64,000 bases of DNA from assembly GCF_016863115.1 (NCBI RefSeq), contig NZ_BOOG01000024.1, positions 45,980 to 109,979 of the forward strand, in the 5' to 3' direction. The notes beneath the pieces were generated by a model that worked only from the letters and a program-made list of their open reading frames with translations, was not told where the DNA came from and searched no databases. The DNA comes from Sphaerimonospora thailandensis. GTDB taxonomy: Bacteria; Actinomycetota; Actinomycetes; Streptosporangiales; Streptosporangiaceae. Each line of letters opens with the position of its first letter. Position 1 is the first letter of the stretch. The position numbers and the translations under genes are program-made. Positions 16,447 to 26,329 of the stretch are shown one piece after another.

Positions 16447-17847
16447 ATGGGTCGCACACCGACGGGTCGCACACTGGCCGAGAAAGTCTGGGAGCAGCAC
16501 GTCGTACGGCGTGCCGAGGGCGAGCCCGACCTGCTCTACATCGACCTCCACCTCGTCCACGAGGTGACCAGCCCGCAGGCGTTCGACGGCCTGAGGCTCG
16601 CCGGCAGGAAGGTGCGCCGCCCCGATCTGACGATCGCCACCGAGGACCACAACGTCCCGACCGTGCTGGGGCCCATCTCCGACCCGGTGTCGCGCACCCA
16701 GGTCGAGACCCTGCGCAAGAACGCCGCGGAGTTCGGCGTCCGACTGCACCCGATGGGTGACGCGGGCCAGGGCGTGGTGCACATCATCGGCCCGCAGTTC
16801 GGCCTCACCCAGCCCGGCATGACGATCGTCTGCGGCGACTCCCACACCTCGACGCACGGCGCGTTCGGGGGCATCGCGTTCGGCATCGGCACCTCCGAGG
16901 TCGAGCACGTGCTGGCCACTCAGACGCTGCCCGCCTACCGGCCCAAGACGATGGCCATCGAGGTCAAGGGCGACCTGCCGGTCGGCGTCACCGCCAAGGA
17001 CCTCATCCTCGCCATCATCGCCAAGATCGGCACCGGCGGCGGCCAGGGCCACATCGTGGAGTACCGCGGTGAGGCCATCCGCAAGCTCTCCATGGAGGGC
17101 CGCATGACGATCTGCAACATGTCGATCGAGGCCGGCGCCCGGGCGGGCATGATCGCTCCGGACGAGACCACCTTCGAGTACCTGCGCGGCCGTCCGCACG
17201 CGCCCACCGGAGCCGCCTGGGACCAGGCCGTCGAGTACTGGAAGACCCTGCGCACCGACGACGACGCCGTGTTCGACAAGGTCGTCGAGATCGACGCCTC
17301 GACGCTGACGCCGTTCGTCACGTGGGGCACCAACCCGGGGCAGGGTGTACCGCTCGGCTCGGCCGTACCCTCTCCCGAGGACTTCGCCGACTCCGTCGAG
17401 CGGGCGGCGGCCGAGCGCGCGCTGGAGTACATGGGCCTCGCCGCGGGCACCCCGCTGCGCGACGTCGAGGTCGACACGGTCTTCGTCGGCTCCTGCACGA
17501 ACGGACGGCTGGAGGACCTGCGGGCCGCCGCCGAGATCCTGCGCGGTCGCAAGGTCGTCACCCGCACGCTGATCGTGCCCGGCTCGATGCAGGTCAAGAA
17601 GGCCGCGGAGGAGGAGGGCCTGCACGAGGTGTTCAAGGCCTCCGGCGCCGAGTGGCGTGAGGCGGGCTGCTCGATGTGCCTGGGCATGAACCCCGACACG
17701 CTGGGGCCCGGTGAGCGCAGCGCCTCGACCTCCAACCGCAACTTCGAGGGCCGCCAGGGCAAGGGCGGCCGCACGCACCTCGTGTCGCCGGCCGTCGCCG
17801 CCGCGACCGCGGTCACCGGCCGCCTGACCGCCCCCGCCGACCTCTGA
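16447..17847 (+). CDS. leuC: 3-isopropylmalate dehydratase large subunit
   Basis: With LeuD it isomerises 2- to 3-isopropylmalate using a [4Fe-4S] cluster. It is 466 residues long, with cluster cysteines C350 (VGSCTNGR), C408 and C411 ([10 protein letters not shown]), and substrate blocks [13 protein letters not shown] and [20 protein letters not shown]. The ATG at 16447 follows AAGGAGG. It forms an operon with leuD 31 bases downstream and is preceded by the NdgR-type element. Confidence 0.97.
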   Translation: MGRTPTGRTLAEKVWEQHVVRRAEGEPDLLYIDLHLVHEVTSPQAFDGLRLAGRKVRRPDLTIATEDHNVPTVLGPISDPVSRTQVETLRKNAAEFGVRLHPMGDAGQGVVHIIGPQFGLTQPGMTIVCGDSHTSTHGAFGGIAFGIGTSEVEHVLATQTLPAYRPKTMAIEVKGDLPVGVTAKDLILAIIAKIGTGGGQGHIVEYRGEAIRKLSMEGRMTICNMSIEAGARAGMIAPDETTFEYLRGRPHAPTGAAWDQAVEYWKTLRTDDDAVFDKVVEIDASTLTPFVTWGTNPGQGVPLGSAVPSPEDFADSVERAAAERALEYMGLAAGTPLRDVEVDTVFVGSCTNGRLEDLRAAAEILRGRKVVTRTLIVPGSMQVKKAAEEEGLHEVFKASGAEWREAGCSMCLGMNPDTLGPGERSASTSNRNFEGRQGKGGRTHLVSPAVAAATAVTGRLTAPADL

Positions 17848-17878
17848 CCCGCCTCCTTCGGACCCAGGAGAGACCATC

Positions 17879-18466
17879 ATGGACGCCTTCACCACGCACA
17901 CCGGCCGGGCCGTACCGCTGCGACGCAGCAACGTCGACACCGACCAGATCATCCCGGCCGTGTGGCTCAAGCAGGTCAGCCGCACCGGCTTCGAGAAGGG
18001 CCTGTTCTCCGCCTGGCGGGAGGACCCGTCCTTCGTCCTGAACGACCCCGCCTACGCGGGGGCCACGATCCTCGTCTCCGGTCCGGACTTCGGCACCGGA
18101 TCGTCCCGCGAGCACGCCGTCTGGGCCCTCCAGCAGTACGGCTTCCGTGTCGTGATCTCCTCGCGGTTCGGTGACATCTTCCGGAACAACTCCACGAAGA
18201 TGGGTCTCCTGCCGGTCGTGCTGCCGGAGGACGTCGTCGGGCGTCTGCAGGCGGCGGTCGAGGCCGACCCGGCCACCGAGGTCACCGTGGACCTGGCCGA
18301 GCGGCAGGTGCGCTTCGGCGACGTCGCCGCATCCTTCGAGATCGACGACTACACGCGCTGGCGGCTCATGGAGGGCCTGGACGACATCGGCCTGACCCTG
18401 CGTCACGCGGACGACATCGAGGTGTACGAGAATGGACGGCAGCCATGGCTGCCGACGACCGTCTGA
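17879..18466 (+). CDS. leuD: 3-isopropylmalate dehydratase small subunit
   Basis: A 195-residue swivelling-domain subunit. Family blocks are [17 protein letters not shown] at the N terminus, [14 protein letters not shown] and [10 protein letters not shown]. The ribosome site AGGAG lies 8 bases before the ATG. The end overlaps the next small gene by 22 bases. Confidence 0.97.
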   Translation: MDAFTTHTGRAVPLRRSNVDTDQIIPAVWLKQVSRTGFEKGLFSAWREDPSFVLNDPAYAGATILVSGPDFGTGSSREHAVWALQQYGFRVVISSRFGDIFRNNSTKMGLLPVVLPEDVVGRLQAAVEADPATEVTVDLAERQVRFGDVAASFEIDDYTRWRLMEGLDDIGLTLRHADDIEVYENGRQPWLPTTV

Positions 18467-18705
18467 GCGAGGCCCAGACCCCGGAGGACCGACTGGCGCG
18501 GCGACTGCGTGATGCGCATCGCCACGTCAGGGCGTTAGCCTTGCCACAGGAGGAGAAAGCCCGCCTCACGCGACGGCTGCTCTCGATCTGTGACGTGGCA
18601 AAACGGGACATAGCCCACGCGGCCGATCGGCTGGACGTCTTCATCGCCTATCTGGACGGCAGATCCGACACGCCGAGCAGGCGAAACTTGCCGCCCGGTG
18701 ATTGA
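18445..18705 (+). CDS. Small conserved hypothetical protein
   Basis: An 86-residue, charged, helical, soluble protein (core [19 protein letters not shown] and a second helix pair) that starts inside the last codons of leuD and so depends on translational coupling. I know no function. Its arrangement and amino-acid composition look like a real gene rather than a shadow, and leuD and hup flank it on the same strand. Confidence 0.65.
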   Translation: MAADDRLSEAQTPEDRLARRLRDAHRHVRALALPQEEKARLTRRLLSICDVAKRDIAHAADRLDVFIAYLDGRSDTPSRRNLPPGD

Positions 18706-18756
18706 GTCCCGAGACCTCGTCCCCTAATTTCAAGCGCGTAAGGGGGAGGGAACCAA

Positions 18757-19056
18757 ATGAACAAGAAGGAACTCGTCGAGGCGATCACTGATCGCGTCGG
18801 TGACAAGAAGACGGCGACCGAGGCGGTCAACGCCGTTCTCGACGCGATCCAGAACGCCGTCGCCAGCGGTGACAAGGTCTCGATCACCGGCTTCGGCGCC
18901 TTTGAGATGGTGCACAAGCCCGCTCGTACGGCTCGCAACCCTTCGACCGGTGACCCCATCAAGGTCGAGGAGAGTTGGGCGCCCAGGTTCCGCCCTGGCG
19001 CCGAGTTCAAGGAGCAGGTCAACGCCGGCGGTAAGGCGTCGGCAAAGAAGAGTTAG
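18757..19056 (+). CDS. hup: HU family DNA-binding protein
   Basis: A 99-residue histone-like nucleoid protein. The HU fold is complete: MNKKELVEAITDRVG helix, then ITGFGAFEMVHKPARTARNP with the beta-arm RNPSTGDPI and a short Lys-rich tail KASAKKS. It corresponds to the short HupA type without the long actinobacterial Lys/Ala tail. A strong ribosome site AGGGGGAGGG precedes the ATG. Confidence 0.95.
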   Translation: MNKKELVEAITDRVGDKKTATEAVNAVLDAIQNAVASGDKVSITGFGAFEMVHKPARTARNPSTGDPIKVEESWAPRFRPGAEFKEQVNAGGKASAKKS

Positions 19057-19081
19057 CCATCGGCCGGAACAAGAACGACCT

Positions 19082-19118
19082 CGAACGGCGCCCGGATGAT
19101 CTTTCCGGGCGCCGTTCG
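19082..19118. terminator. Long hairpin after hup
   Basis: CGAACGGCGCCCGG at 19082-19095 is perfectly inverted at 19105-19118 with a 9-base loop. It lies between convergent genes, without a T-tract. Confidence 0.75.
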
Positions 19119-19155
19119 TCGTATCGCGGCCGGCTCAGGGTGTGGGGAACGCCGG

Positions 19156-19359
19156 TCATCGGGGTGTGGGGAACGTCGAGAGCGTGACGTAGGTGACGCG
19201 CCCGGCCGCGAGGACGATGTTGACCCGCTGCCCGGAGCGCAGGTGCCGCAGCGGTCCCGCGTCGAACGCCTCCGCGTCGAACGGCATCTCCGTACCGTCA
19301 TCGAGGAACACCGAGCCCGAACGCGTCTCGGGTTCGAACACCTTGACCGTGGCCTGCAC
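19156..19359 (-). CDS. Small cold-shock-like protein
   Basis: A 67-residue protein beginning at a GTG, MQATVKVFEPETRSGSVFLDDG, with the strand pattern of an OB-fold cold-shock-like protein known in actinomycetes. It ends GRVTYVTLSTF. The classical RNP1/RNP2 aromatic motifs are weak, so RNA binding is uncertain. It is convergent with hup. Confidence 0.75.
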   Translation of the reverse strand: MQATVKVFEPETRSGSVFLDDGTEMPFDAEAFDAGPLRHLRSGQRVNIVLAAGRVTYVTLSTFPTPR

Positions 19360-19368
19360 GCGATCAGC

Positions 19369-20109
19369 CTACCCGTGCTCGCGTGGCATGTTCTGATCGC
19401 CGATGTACGAGGCGAGGCCGCGGAGGATGATCTCGAGACCGAGGTCGTACCGGTAGTCGTTGGACTCGTCCACCATCAGCTCGGCCAGTCTCACCATGTT
19501 CGGGAACCGGTCCGGAGGAAGGGAGGCGAAGTAGCCGCGGATCTCGTCGCGCATCGCCTCCCACGACCTGACGTCCGTGTCCCGGTAGCGCTCGGCCCAC
19601 ATGCCTTCCTCCAGGACGAATCCGTTCACGTACGTCGACAGCAGGTCGCCGGCGATCGCCGTCACCCGGTCGGGCAGGCCGGCCGCGCTCAAGAGGGCGA
19701 GGAGCCGTTCCATGTGGGGGAGCAACTCGGGTGAGAAGGGGACATTGCCCATCGAGATCCGTGCCGCGTCACGGTGGCGCTTCAGCCGGTCCCGGCTCTG
19801 CGAGGCGTACTCCCTGATCTGCTGCTGCCAGCGGGCGGGATCGGGATCGGGCACCTCGGCACCGTCGAACAGGCGGTGGTACATCAGCTCCAGCAGGTCG
19901 TCCTTGCCGCTGATATGGGCGTACAGGGCTGAGACGGCCACGCCCAGTTCGGCCGCCACCTGGCGCATGCTCAGCCGGTCGTAGCCCTCCCGGTCGAGGA
20001 CGACGAAAGCGGCCTCGACGATCCGGTCGCGGGTCAGGGGGATCCGGGCCGGGGCCGGGCGCCTGCGCGGACGCTCCCATGGCGGTGTGGGCATGTCCTT
20101 CTCGCTCAT
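19369..20109 (-). CDS. TetR family repressor
   Basis: A 246-residue regulator with a TetR_N helix-turn-helix (IVEAAFVVLDREGYDRLSMR ... VAVSALYAHISGKDDLLELM, residues about 28-75) and a TetR_C-type ligand-binding domain. The ATG at 20109 follows GGGAGG. It is divergent from an MFS drug exporter, with several inverted repeats between the genes, so it very probably represses the exporter and itself. The ligand is unknown. Confidence 0.92.
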   Translation of the reverse strand: MSEKDMPTPPWERPRRRPAPARIPLTRDRIVEAAFVVLDREGYDRLSMRQVAAELGVAVSALYAHISGKDDLLELMYHRLFDGAEVPDPDPARWQQQIREYASQSRDRLKRHRDAARISMGNVPFSPELLPHMERLLALLSAAGLPDRVTAIAGDLLSTYVNGFVLEEGMWAERYRDTDVRSWEAMRDEIRGYFASLPPDRFPNMVRLAELMVDESNDYRYDLGLEIILRGLASYIGDQNMPREHG

Positions 20110-20142
20110 CTTCCGAGCCTCCCGCTCTCCCCGGGACATCGT

Positions 20143-20269
20143 AGTGAACGGTGCTACCACGAGGTGAACACTGCTCGCACCTTCACGATATATCTTGTCA
20201 TCCCCACGAATGAGATATATCGTGTGTACGGATTTGCGCTGAACACTGTTCTCTCAGAGAACAGTGTTC
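20143..20269. promoter_or_regulatory. TetR/MFS operator cluster
   Basis: Three elements are visible. GAACACTGTTCTCT at 20241-20254 is repeated inverted at 20256-20269 with a one-base centre. CACGATATATCT at 20184-20195 is inverted at 20213-20224. GTGAACGGTGCT (20144) and GTGAACACTGCT (20164) are spaced half-like copies. They lie between the two start codons and suit TetR binding. Confidence 0.7.
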
Positions 20270-20304
20270 ATATCGCAGAAAGTCACACAACTCAAGGAGG
20301 AGCG

Positions 20305-21777
20305 ATGGCCAACCCTGCGGATCTCACGGCGCCGGTCTCGGCGCCACCGGATGACGAGGCGGTGCCGTACCGGTGGCGCTGGGCCGCCCTTTTCGTGATT
20401 CTGGCGGCGGAGGTGATGGACCTCCTCGACGCGATGGTGACCAACATCGCCGCCCCGAGCATGCGGGCCGATCTCGGTGGCACCGGCGCGACCATCCAGT
20501 GGCTCGGCGCCGCATACATGCTCTCCATGGCGGTCGGTCTCATCACCGGAGGCCGGCTCGGTGACATCGTGGGGCGCAAGCGCATGTTCCTGATCGGTGC
20601 GGTCGGCTTCACGCTGGCCTCGCTACTGTGCGGGGCCGCGCAGTCGCCCGGCATGCTGATCGCGGCACGCGTCGCCCAGGGCCTGTTCGGCGCCGTCATG
20701 CTGCCACAGGGACTCGGCATGATCAAGGAGATGTTCCCGCCGAAGGAGATGGCGGCGGCCTTCTCGTTCTTCGGACCGGTCATGGGACTGTCCGCCGTCG
20801 GCGGGCCGATCCTGGCGGGCTGGCTGGTGCAGGCCGACTACTTCGGCTCGGGCTGGCGAATGATCTTCTTTGTCAACCTGCCGCTCGGCCTCGCCGCGCT
20901 GCTCGCCGGGCTGCGCTTCCTGCCCGAGTCGAGGTCGCCGCACCCGCTGCGGCTCGACCTCCCCGGAGTCGTCCTGGCGACCCTGGGCGGTTTCCTGGTG
21001 ATCTATCCGCTGGTCCAGGGGCGCGAGAACGGCTGGCCGGTCTGGACGTTCATCATGCTGGGCGCCTCGGTCGCGGTGTTCGCGGTCTTCGGCCGGCTCC
21101 AGGCGCGTAAGAGCCGTCAGGGTGGGGATCCGCTGGTCGTGCCCAGCCTGTTCAGCAAGCGGGCGTTCACCGGCGGCATGGCCACCGGCCTGGTGTTCTT
21201 CGCCGGCATGGCCGGGTTCATGCTGGTGTTCAACCTCTTCACGCAGATCGGGCTCGGCTACTCGACGCTCAAGGCGGGCCTGGCGATGGTGCCGTGGTCG
21301 GCCGGCATGGTCGTGGGTTTCGGAATCGTCCAGCCGCTGCAGAGGTTCGGCCGCAAGGTGCTGCAGGGCGGAGTCCTGATCATGACCCTGGGTGTGCTCG
21401 GGGTCCTGCTCACGCTGAACATCGCCGGGACGCAGGTCACGCCCTGGCAGCTCACGCCCGCCCTCGTCGTCGCCGGCATCGGCATGAGCCTGCTGATGGC
21501 GCCGTTCTTCGACATCGTGCTGGCCGGGGTGGAGCAGCATGAGACGGGTTCCGCGTCCGGCACGCTGACGGCGGTCCAGCAACTCGGCAACGCGTTCGGC
21601 GTGGCGCTGCTGGGCACGGTCTTCTTCGACCGGCTCGGGAGCGTCCCCACACCGGCGAGCTTCGACCACGCCATGAAGGTCACGCTCTGGGTGGTTGCGG
21701 GCATGCTCCTCGCGGTGTTCGCGACGGCCTTCCTCCTGCCCAGACGGGCACGTGAGGACGCCGAGGCGTCCCACTAG
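20305..21777 (+). CDS. DHA2-family MFS drug exporter (14 TM)
   Basis: A 490-residue EmrB/QacA-type proton antiporter. Motif A is GGRLGDIVGRKRMF after helix 2 and motif C-like glycines are in FFGPVMGLSAVGGPILAGW. The 14 hydrophobic segments include the two extra central helices (VVLATLGGFLVIYPLVQG and FIMLGASVAVFAVFG). The ATG follows AAGGAGG at 20294-20300. It is divergent from its TetR repressor and ends with a 4-base overlap with convergent cofC. Confidence 0.93.
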   Translation: MANPADLTAPVSAPPDDEAVPYRWRWAALFVILAAEVMDLLDAMVTNIAAPSMRADLGGTGATIQWLGAAYMLSMAVGLITGGRLGDIVGRKRMFLIGAVGFTLASLLCGAAQSPGMLIAARVAQGLFGAVMLPQGLGMIKEMFPPKEMAAAFSFFGPVMGLSAVGGPILAGWLVQADYFGSGWRMIFFVNLPLGLAALLAGLRFLPESRSPHPLRLDLPGVVLATLGGFLVIYPLVQGRENGWPVWTFIMLGASVAVFAVFGRLQARKSRQGGDPLVVPSLFSKRAFTGGMATGLVFFAGMAGFMLVFNLFTQIGLGYSTLKAGLAMVPWSAGMVVGFGIVQPLQRFGRKVLQGGVLIMTLGVLGVLLTLNIAGTQVTPWQLTPALVVAGIGMSLLMAPFFDIVLAGVEQHETGSASGTLTAVQQLGNAFGVALLGTVFFDRLGSVPTPASFDHAMKVTLWVVAGMLLAVFATAFLLPRRAREDAEASH

Positions 21778-22421
21778 ACCGAGCTCAGGAGCGCGGCGAC
21801 CGCCGCGGTGGCGGGGCCGACGCCCAGGGCGAGGGCCTCGCGCAGGTCCTCCACCGTGTCGACGTCCCGGCGGACCGAGGAGACGCCGTCCAGGGTCAGC
21901 TCCTTGGCTCCGCCGGACAGGTGCCGCGCCCGGGACTCGCCGCCGAAACCGGGCAGGAACGGCACGCCGGGCCGTACGCCGTAGAAGGTGGTGCCCACGT
22001 CGGCGGCGTCGGGGACGAACGACTGCTCGAACTCCGCGGCCGCGGCCAGCACGTGCTCCAGTTCGGCGGGCCGCAGCGCCGGCAGGTCGGCCTGCAGCGC
22101 CCCGATCGCGTCGGCGGGCGCGAGCCGTACGGCCTCGGCGGCGCCGAAGCGCAGGGCGGTGTTGAGGCCGCGGTCCGGGTCGGCCACCACGTGGGCGCCC
22201 ACCTCCGCGAGGCGCCGCGCCGGCACCGGGTCCGCCGTCACCACCACCACGCGTGCCACCGGCGGGCAGCGCAGCGCCGCCGACACCGTGTCGCACGCGA
22301 CCGCCACCGCGAGATCGGCACGGTACGGCCCGGCCGCCGCGGCCAGGCGTGTCTTCGCCCGGATCAGGGTCTTGACGGGGACCACAATGGACCATCGCGT
22401 GCACTGCATGTCGTCAAGCAT
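21774..22421 (-). CDS. cofC: 2-phospho-L-lactate (or PEP) guanylyltransferase, coenzyme F420
   Basis: A 215-residue CofC/FbiD protein that makes the guanylated precursor consumed by CofD/FbiA in F420 synthesis. The family blocks are SIVVPVKTLIRAKTRL, VVVVTADP, DPDRGLNTAL, LQADLPAL and FLPGFGGESRARH. The start at ATG 22421 follows GAGG. A second in-frame ATG is 12 bases later. In actinobacteria phosphoenolpyruvate is the likely donor substrate. No other F420 genes are in the window. Confidence 0.92.
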   Translation of the reverse strand: MLDDMQCTRWSIVVPVKTLIRAKTRLAAAAGPYRADLAVAVACDTVSAALRCPPVARVVVVTADPVPARRLAEVGAHVVADPDRGLNTALRFGAAEAVRLAPADAIGALQADLPALRPAELEHVLAAAAEFEQSFVPDAADVGTTFYGVRPGVPFLPGFGGESRARHLSGGAKELTLDGVSSVRRDVDTVEDLREALALGVGPATAAVAALLSSV

Positions 22422-22513
22422 CCCGCCTCGACATTTCCGACGGCCAACCGGGAGACTTGTGCCGCATCCCGCGGTCATCCCGTGATCTCGGAAGATCTTG
22501 GAGAGAAACCCCA

Positions 22514-23248
22514 GTGACTAAGCCCCGCCGCCGCCGTGCCGGACGTCCGCCCCGCTTCTGGGAGGCCCTCGCGGTCGTCGTCGTCAAACCGCTGTCACGG
22601 CTGTTCGTGAAACGGAACTGGCGCGGTGGAGAGCACGTGCCGCGCGAGGGGGGCCTGATCCTCGCCGCCAACCACCTGTCCTGGTCGGACCCGGTGTTGC
22701 TCTCGCACTACATCTACAACACCGGGCGCTGGCCGACGATCCTGGCCAAGGCCGGGCTCTTCAAGGTGCGCTTCCTCGGTCACGCGGTCACCCAGCTCCA
22801 GGCGATCCCCGTCCACCGCGGCAGCACCGAGGCCACCCAGTCACTCAAGATCGCCGAGGAGCGGCTGCGGGCGGGGGCGTGCATCCTGTTCTACGTGGAG
22901 GGCACGATCACCCGCGATCCCGACCTCTGGCCGATGGAGGGCAAGACGGGCGTCGCCCGCCTGGCGCTCAAGACCGGCGTGCCGGTGATCCCGATCGCTC
23001 ACTGGGGGGCCCAGGATCTCCTGCCGTACGGCGCGAAGAAGCCGCGGCTGTTTCCGCGCAAGAAGTTCCAGGTGCTCGCCGGGCCGCCCGTCGACCTGAC
23101 CAAGTACGCCGGGCAGCCGCTGCGGGCGTCGGTCCTGCGCGAGGCGACCGCCGACATCATGGCGGACATCACCGAACTGCTCGCGGAGATCCGCGACGAG
23201 AAGGCGCCGGACGTTCCGTACGACCCCAAGAACGGTGAGAGTGCCTGA
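22514..23248 (+). CDS. plsC: 1-acyl-sn-glycerol-3-phosphate acyltransferase
   Basis: A 244-residue PlsC-family acyltransferase of phospholipid synthesis at the inner membrane face. The catalytic H-X4-D is NHLSWSD and the glycerol-phosphate block is YVEGTITRD, with [16 protein letters not shown] after it. The start GTG 22514 follows GGAGAG. gpsA comes next on the same strand, so the two act together in glycerolipid supply. Confidence 0.9.
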   Translation: MTKPRRRRAGRPPRFWEALAVVVVKPLSRLFVKRNWRGGEHVPREGGLILAANHLSWSDPVLLSHYIYNTGRWPTILAKAGLFKVRFLGHAVTQLQAIPVHRGSTEATQSLKIAEERLRAGACILFYVEGTITRDPDLWPMEGKTGVARLALKTGVPVIPIAHWGAQDLLPYGAKKPRLFPRKKFQVLAGPPVDLTKYAGQPLRASVLREATADIMADITELLAEIRDEKAPDVPYDPKNGESA

Positions 23249-23318
23249 CAGGGCGTACGGTGAGGGACGACCGGGACGGGAGCGAGCCCGGTGGAACCTG
23301 GAGGGGCGGGGGCGGCAA

Positions 23319-24326
23319 GTGAGCAAGGCGGTCGTGTTCGGAACCGGCTCGTGGGGCACCATGTTCGCGGTGATCCTCGCGGAGGCGGGCACCCGTACGA
23401 CCCTGTGGGGTCGGCGGGCGGCGGTCGTCGACGCGATCAACGAGCGGCACGAGAACCCGGACTATCTGCCGGGTCTCCGGCTCCCCGAGACGCTGCGCGC
23501 CACCACCGACCCCGCCGAAGCGATGGACGGCGCCGACTACGTGGTGCTCGCGGTCCCGGCGCAGACGCTCCGGCGCAACCTCGTGGAGTGGAAGCCCTTC
23601 ATCCCCGATGGCGCGGTGCTCGTCAGCCTCATGAAGGGCGTGGAACTCGGCACCTGCAAGCGGATGAGCGAGGTCATCCGCGAGGTGGCCGAGGTGCCGG
23701 AGCATCGGGTGGCGGTCGTGTCCGGGCCGAACCTGGTCGGTGAGCTGGCCCGGCGCCAGCCCGCCGCCACCGTCGTCGCCTGCTCCGACAGCGAGGTGGC
23801 CGACCGGCTTCAGGAGGCCTGCCACCTGCCGTGGTTTCGCACCTACACCAATCCGGACGTCATCGGAGTCGAACTCGGCGGCGCGGTGAAGAACGTCATC
23901 GCGCTGGCCGTCGGCGTCGCGGCGGGGATGGGTCTGGGGGACAACGCCCAGGCCATGCTGATGACCCGCGGGCTCGCCGAGATCGCCCGCCTGGGCGCCG
24001 CGCTCGGGGCCGACCAGCACACGTTCGCCGGCCTCGCCGGAATGGGCGACCTCGTCGCGACCTGTACGTCCCCGCTGTCCCGCAACCGCACCTTCGGCGA
24101 GAACCTGGGGCGTGGGATGACTCTGGACGAGGTCGTGGCGGTGACCAGGCAGACCGCGGAAGGGGTCAAGTCCTGCGAGTCGGTGCTCGGCCTGGCGCGC
24201 AAGTACAACGTGGAGATGCCGATCACCGAGGTGGTCGTGGGCGTCGTACACGACGGCATGACGCCCCGTGAGGCGGCCGCGCTGCTGATGTCCCGGGCTC
24301 CCAAACCTGAGCGTTACGGGGTGTGA
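23319..24326 (+). CDS. gpsA: Glycerol-3-phosphate dehydrogenase [NAD(P)+]
   Basis: It makes sn-glycerol 3-phosphate from dihydroxyacetone phosphate. It is 335 residues long, with a Rossmann motif [12 protein letters not shown] at the N terminus, [19 protein letters not shown] and the catalytic Lys in [18 protein letters not shown] 23319 gives the usual N terminus MSKAVVFG. An upstream in-frame GTG at 23235 overlaps plsC and is less likely. Confidence 0.95.
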   Translation: MSKAVVFGTGSWGTMFAVILAEAGTRTTLWGRRAAVVDAINERHENPDYLPGLRLPETLRATTDPAEAMDGADYVVLAVPAQTLRRNLVEWKPFIPDGAVLVSLMKGVELGTCKRMSEVIREVAEVPEHRVAVVSGPNLVGELARRQPAATVVACSDSEVADRLQEACHLPWFRTYTNPDVIGVELGGAVKNVIALAVGVAAGMGLGDNAQAMLMTRGLAEIARLGAALGADQHTFAGLAGMGDLVATCTSPLSRNRTFGENLGRGMTLDEVVAVTRQTAEGVKSCESVLGLARKYNVEMPITEVVVGVVHDGMTPREAAALLMSRAPKPERYGV

Positions 24327-24339
24327 TCTCGGCGTACGC

Positions 24340-24385
24340 CCTGGTCATAGGTTGGCCGTGCGCCTGGTCATAGATTGGCCGGGCG
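24340..24385 (+). repeat. Two-copy 23-base direct repeat upstream of ddl
   Basis: CCTGGTCATAGGTTGGCCGT at 24340 and CCTGGTCATAGATTGGCCGG at 24363 are two near-identical copies, 23 bases apart, in the gpsA-ddl gap. Each contains TTGGCCG. Confidence 0.75.
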
Positions 24386-24435
24386 CGCGGCTGACGAGCC
24401 GTTTTGCCCCGCAAGAGGCGGTAGATTCGGACACC

Positions 24436-25560
<1,125 letters not shown>

Positions 25561-25600
25561 ACCTTCGGAAGAGGGGCGGCCTGTTCCAGGCCATTCCAGT

Positions 25601-26056
25601 CTATTCCGGGATGGTCTTCTTGATCGGGTCGGCGAGGTCGACCAGGACCTCGCCGGGGACGTGCTTCTTCGAGATGGTCACCTCGACGTACGCCACCCGG
25701 TTGACGGCGGTGAACAGCAGCGGCCGCCGGGGATCGGAGAACCAGCCGACCCCGTTGATGTCGGAGACCTCGGCGGTCGGCGCCATCTCGGCGGGCCTGG
25801 GCACGCCGCAGCGCAGCATGATCTCTCCGTCTCCCCAGACGGAGACGAACGACGAGGCGGGCTCGAACATCGTGCGGTTGGCGCCGTCCAGCGCGTGGGG
25901 GAGTACGACGCCGAGTCTGCGGCACGCCTCCGCGGCGGCACCGGTCGGCGACGGCGGGTCGACATGGACGGTGGTGGAGCACCCGGTCAGGGCAGCCGAC
26001 ATGGTGGCCAGGACGGCTACCACCCCGGAAACAAAGGACAGTCTTCGCATAGCCAT
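25601..26056 (-). CDS. DUF3515 family lipoprotein
   Basis: A 151-residue secreted lipoprotein with the lipobox LTGC following hydrophobic SFVSGVVAVLATMSA. The domain is DUF3515, found only in actinobacteria next to ddl and thiL, with two conserved Cys (ACRRLG and MLRCGVP). The function is unknown. An alternative ATG is two codons downstream. Confidence 0.85.
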   Translation of the reverse strand: MAMRRLSFVSGVVAVLATMSAALTGCSTTVHVDPPSPTGAAAEACRRLGVVLPHALDGANRTMFEPASSFVSVWGDGEIMLRCGVPRPAEMAPTAEVSDINGVGWFSDPRRPLLFTAVNRVAYVEVTISKKHVPGEVLVDLADPIKKTIPE

Positions 26057-26095
26057 CCAGCCAGATCGGGCCGGATCGTCTGCCCGGCTCTCTCG

Positions 26096-26329
26096 TCAGA
26101 TATGGACGATCGGACAGGTTAGTGTACGGGTGATCCCCTCCACACTCTGGATCTGAGCCACGACGAGCTTGCCCAGCTCGTCCACGTTGTTGGCCTCAGC
26201 GCGGACGATCACGTCGTACGGGCCGGTGACGTCCTCGGCCTTGGTCACGCCGGTGATCGAGGAGATCTCCCCGGCCACGCTGGCCGCCTTGCCGACCTCG
26301 GTCTGGATAAGGATGTAGGCGTGGACCAT
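26096..26329 (-). CDS. Stand-alone Lrp/AsnC ligand-binding (RAM) domain protein
   Basis: A 77-residue protein with only the RAM sensor half of Lrp: MVHAYILIQTEVGKAASVAG ... GPYDVIVRAEANNVDELG. It has no DNA-binding domain. Such proteins oligomerise and can bind small ligands. The ATG at 26329 follows GGGAGG. It is divergent from thiL and overlaps the only conventional thiL start. Confidence 0.9.
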   Translation of the reverse strand: MVHAYILIQTEVGKAASVAGEISSITGVTKAEDVTGPYDVIVRAEANNVDELGKLVVAQIQSVEGITRTLTCPIVHI

